Source: Xylaria sp. FL1777
Taxonomy: Eukaryota; Ascomycota; Sordariomycetes; Xylariales; Xylariaceae
Direction: 5' to 3'
NCBI GenBank assembly: GCA_022578965.1
Contig: MU400563.1
Coordinates: 219,230-283,229 of the forward strand
Length of the DNA stretch: 64,000 nucleotides
In this document: positions 62,801-64,000 of the stretch, piece after piece
Layout: each line of letters begins with the position of its first letter
Numbering within the stretch: the stretch's first letter is position 1
Notes under the pieces: generated by a model
Seen by the model: only the letters and a program-made list of their open reading frames with translations
Told to the model about the DNA's origin: nothing
Databases searched by the model: none
Program-made: the position numbers and the translations under genes

Positions 62801-64000
62801 ATATAATTTTTATATTAAAGTACTTTATTATTTAATACTTTTGTAATTTTTAAAAAATTTGTTTATTATTTTTATTAATAATATGTTTAAAGTTTAAAAT
62901 ATATGCTACTTTTAAAACAGTATTAATAAAAATAGTAATTTAGTAATTATTTAAGCAATATTTTATTATAAAATATTTTATTTAAAAAGTTGTAGCAATT
63001 ATTATAGCTTATTTTACGTTTTATTAGTTTATAAAAAAATCTTTTATAAATTAATTATACTTAAGTTTAATATTTATTTTTAAAGCTTTAGCTTTTTTAT
63101 TTATATATAGCTAAAATAACATATTTAGTAAAGCTTTTATTTTATGCTTATTTAGCTATTTTTTAGCGTTTAGCTTTATAAAAATATTTATAATATAAAT
63201 AGTTTTAATTTTTTATTTTATAATATTTATTTTATAAAGGTTTTTATAGCAACTATAAATAACAAGCTTTTTTTAATAATTTAAATATTTTTATTTATAT
63301 TAATAAGTTTTTTTAGTAGCTATTTATTATTTTAAAAAAAAAGTTTTTAATTATTGCTTTTTATTATTTTTATATATTATTTTTAAAACTTTATTTAGCA
63401 AAAAATAATAAGCTAGCTTTTATTTATTATAAAGCTTTAGTTTATTAAAATATTTTATATTATTATTTTTTTAATAATTATTTAAAGCTTTTTTTAATAG
63501 CAGTTTTTTTAAAGATTTTATAAATAATAACTGCTAAATATTTAGTTTTTATATTATAAGTTTTTATTTTTTATATAGTTTTAGCTTTATTATTAAAACT
63601 ATTAAATTTTTTATAAACATAATATTAAACTTATTAAAGCAAAAATTGTTATTTTTATAATGTTTTTTAATTTTAAATAAATATTATATTAATATTATAA
63701 GTTTTTTTATAGCTATAAATTTTAATATTTAGTTTATAGTTTATAAAAATGCTTTTAAATATTTAGTTTTTAATTTAAGTATATAAAATAGCATTTTATT
63801 TACGTTTATTAAACAGTTTTATATAATAAAATATATTATAAAAGCCTTTTTTTAAAAATTAAGCGCTTTTTTACTAAATAACAAGTTAAAAATATAAAAA
63901 ACTTTTATTAAAATTATATATAATATAAACTACTAATATTTTAATGCTTTTTTATTATAATATTTTTTATATATTAAATATATTGCTTTTTTTTATATTT

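Larger units (their letters stand above)
40471..64000. repeat. A+T-rich, gene-free block, probably RIP-degraded repeats
   Basis: Two lines I counted (41041 and 42001) are 88% and 92% A+T, and the block looks like this throughout to the window edge. TpA steps dominate, stop codons occur in all frames, and the few open frames (for example 42109-42369, 42248-42511, 49797-50033, 55565-55786, 62388-62606) translate to Lys/Asn/Ile/Phe-rich sequence with no motif. This is the signature of repeat-induced point mutation acting on nested transposons in Pezizomycotina. The boundary on the left is sharp. Islands of normal composition inside it are listed separately (46.44, 48.13, 52.55 and 59.64 kb). Such blocks are usually heterochromatic and may include centromere- or telomere-proximal DNA; which applies here cannot be told. 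Confidence 0.85.

Overview
The window reads as genomic DNA of a filamentous ascomycete (Pezizomycotina). Introns are short (about 45-135 bp) with GT..AG ends. Gene families are typical of moulds: a highly reducing polyketide synthase (HR-PKS), an AA9 LPMO, a CE3-like esterase, a UstYa/DUF3328 oxidase and a TAPT1/Emp65 membrane protein. GC-balanced gene DNA gives way near 40.47 kb to about 23.5 kb of almost gene-free A+T DNA of the kind left by repeat-induced point mutation (RIP). The species cannot be named from the sequence.

Left part (1-12.6 kb). The most interesting locus is at 1.04-4.07 kb. It pairs a complete five-exon UstYa-type oxidase (minus strand) with a divergently transcribed 98-residue secreted precursor. 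The precursor carries five identical copies of an 11-residue unit separated by Lys-Arg sites. This is the minimal signature of a fungal dikaritin-type RiPP pathway: Kex2 would cut the repeats and UstYa would oxidatively cyclise the Tyr-containing cores. Next come a zinc-knuckle/coiled-coil protein (5.36-6.15 kb), a long multi-exon gene of unknown function (6.70-10.10 kb), a secreted serine beta-lactamase-like hydrolase (minus, 10.39-12.24 kb) and a possible small gene (minus, 12.37-12.60 kb).

Middle part (12.6-31.5 kb). A housekeeping TAPT1/Emp65-type gene (14.07-17.20 kb, three exons, with an upstream ORF) is followed by a decayed, gene-poor stretch. Then come a UbiA-superfamily membrane prenyltransferase/terpene-cyclase-like gene (21.91-23.07 kb), an orphan two-exon gene (minus, 25.12-25.75 kb), a possible small gene (minus, 26.54-26.97 kb), a CE3-type SGNH esterase (27.15-27.96 kb) and an AA9 LPMO (30.16-31.07 kb). 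The last two are both predicted to be secreted plant-cell-wall enzymes.

Right part (31.5-64 kb). An HR-PKS of about 2,497 residues (minus, 31.55-39.89 kb; KS-AT-DH-vestigial MT-ER-KR-ACP) can be spliced from 12 exons into an open reading frame. Its promoter lies about 0.6 kb from the edge of the A+T-rich block. Inside that block I see no credible gene, but two foldback DNA elements (820 and 481 bp) stand out. Both have GC-rich terminal inverted repeats starting ACGTG and flanked by TA. The UbiA-type enzyme and the HR-PKS could belong to one terpenoid-polyketide pathway, but no shared tailoring genes prove it.
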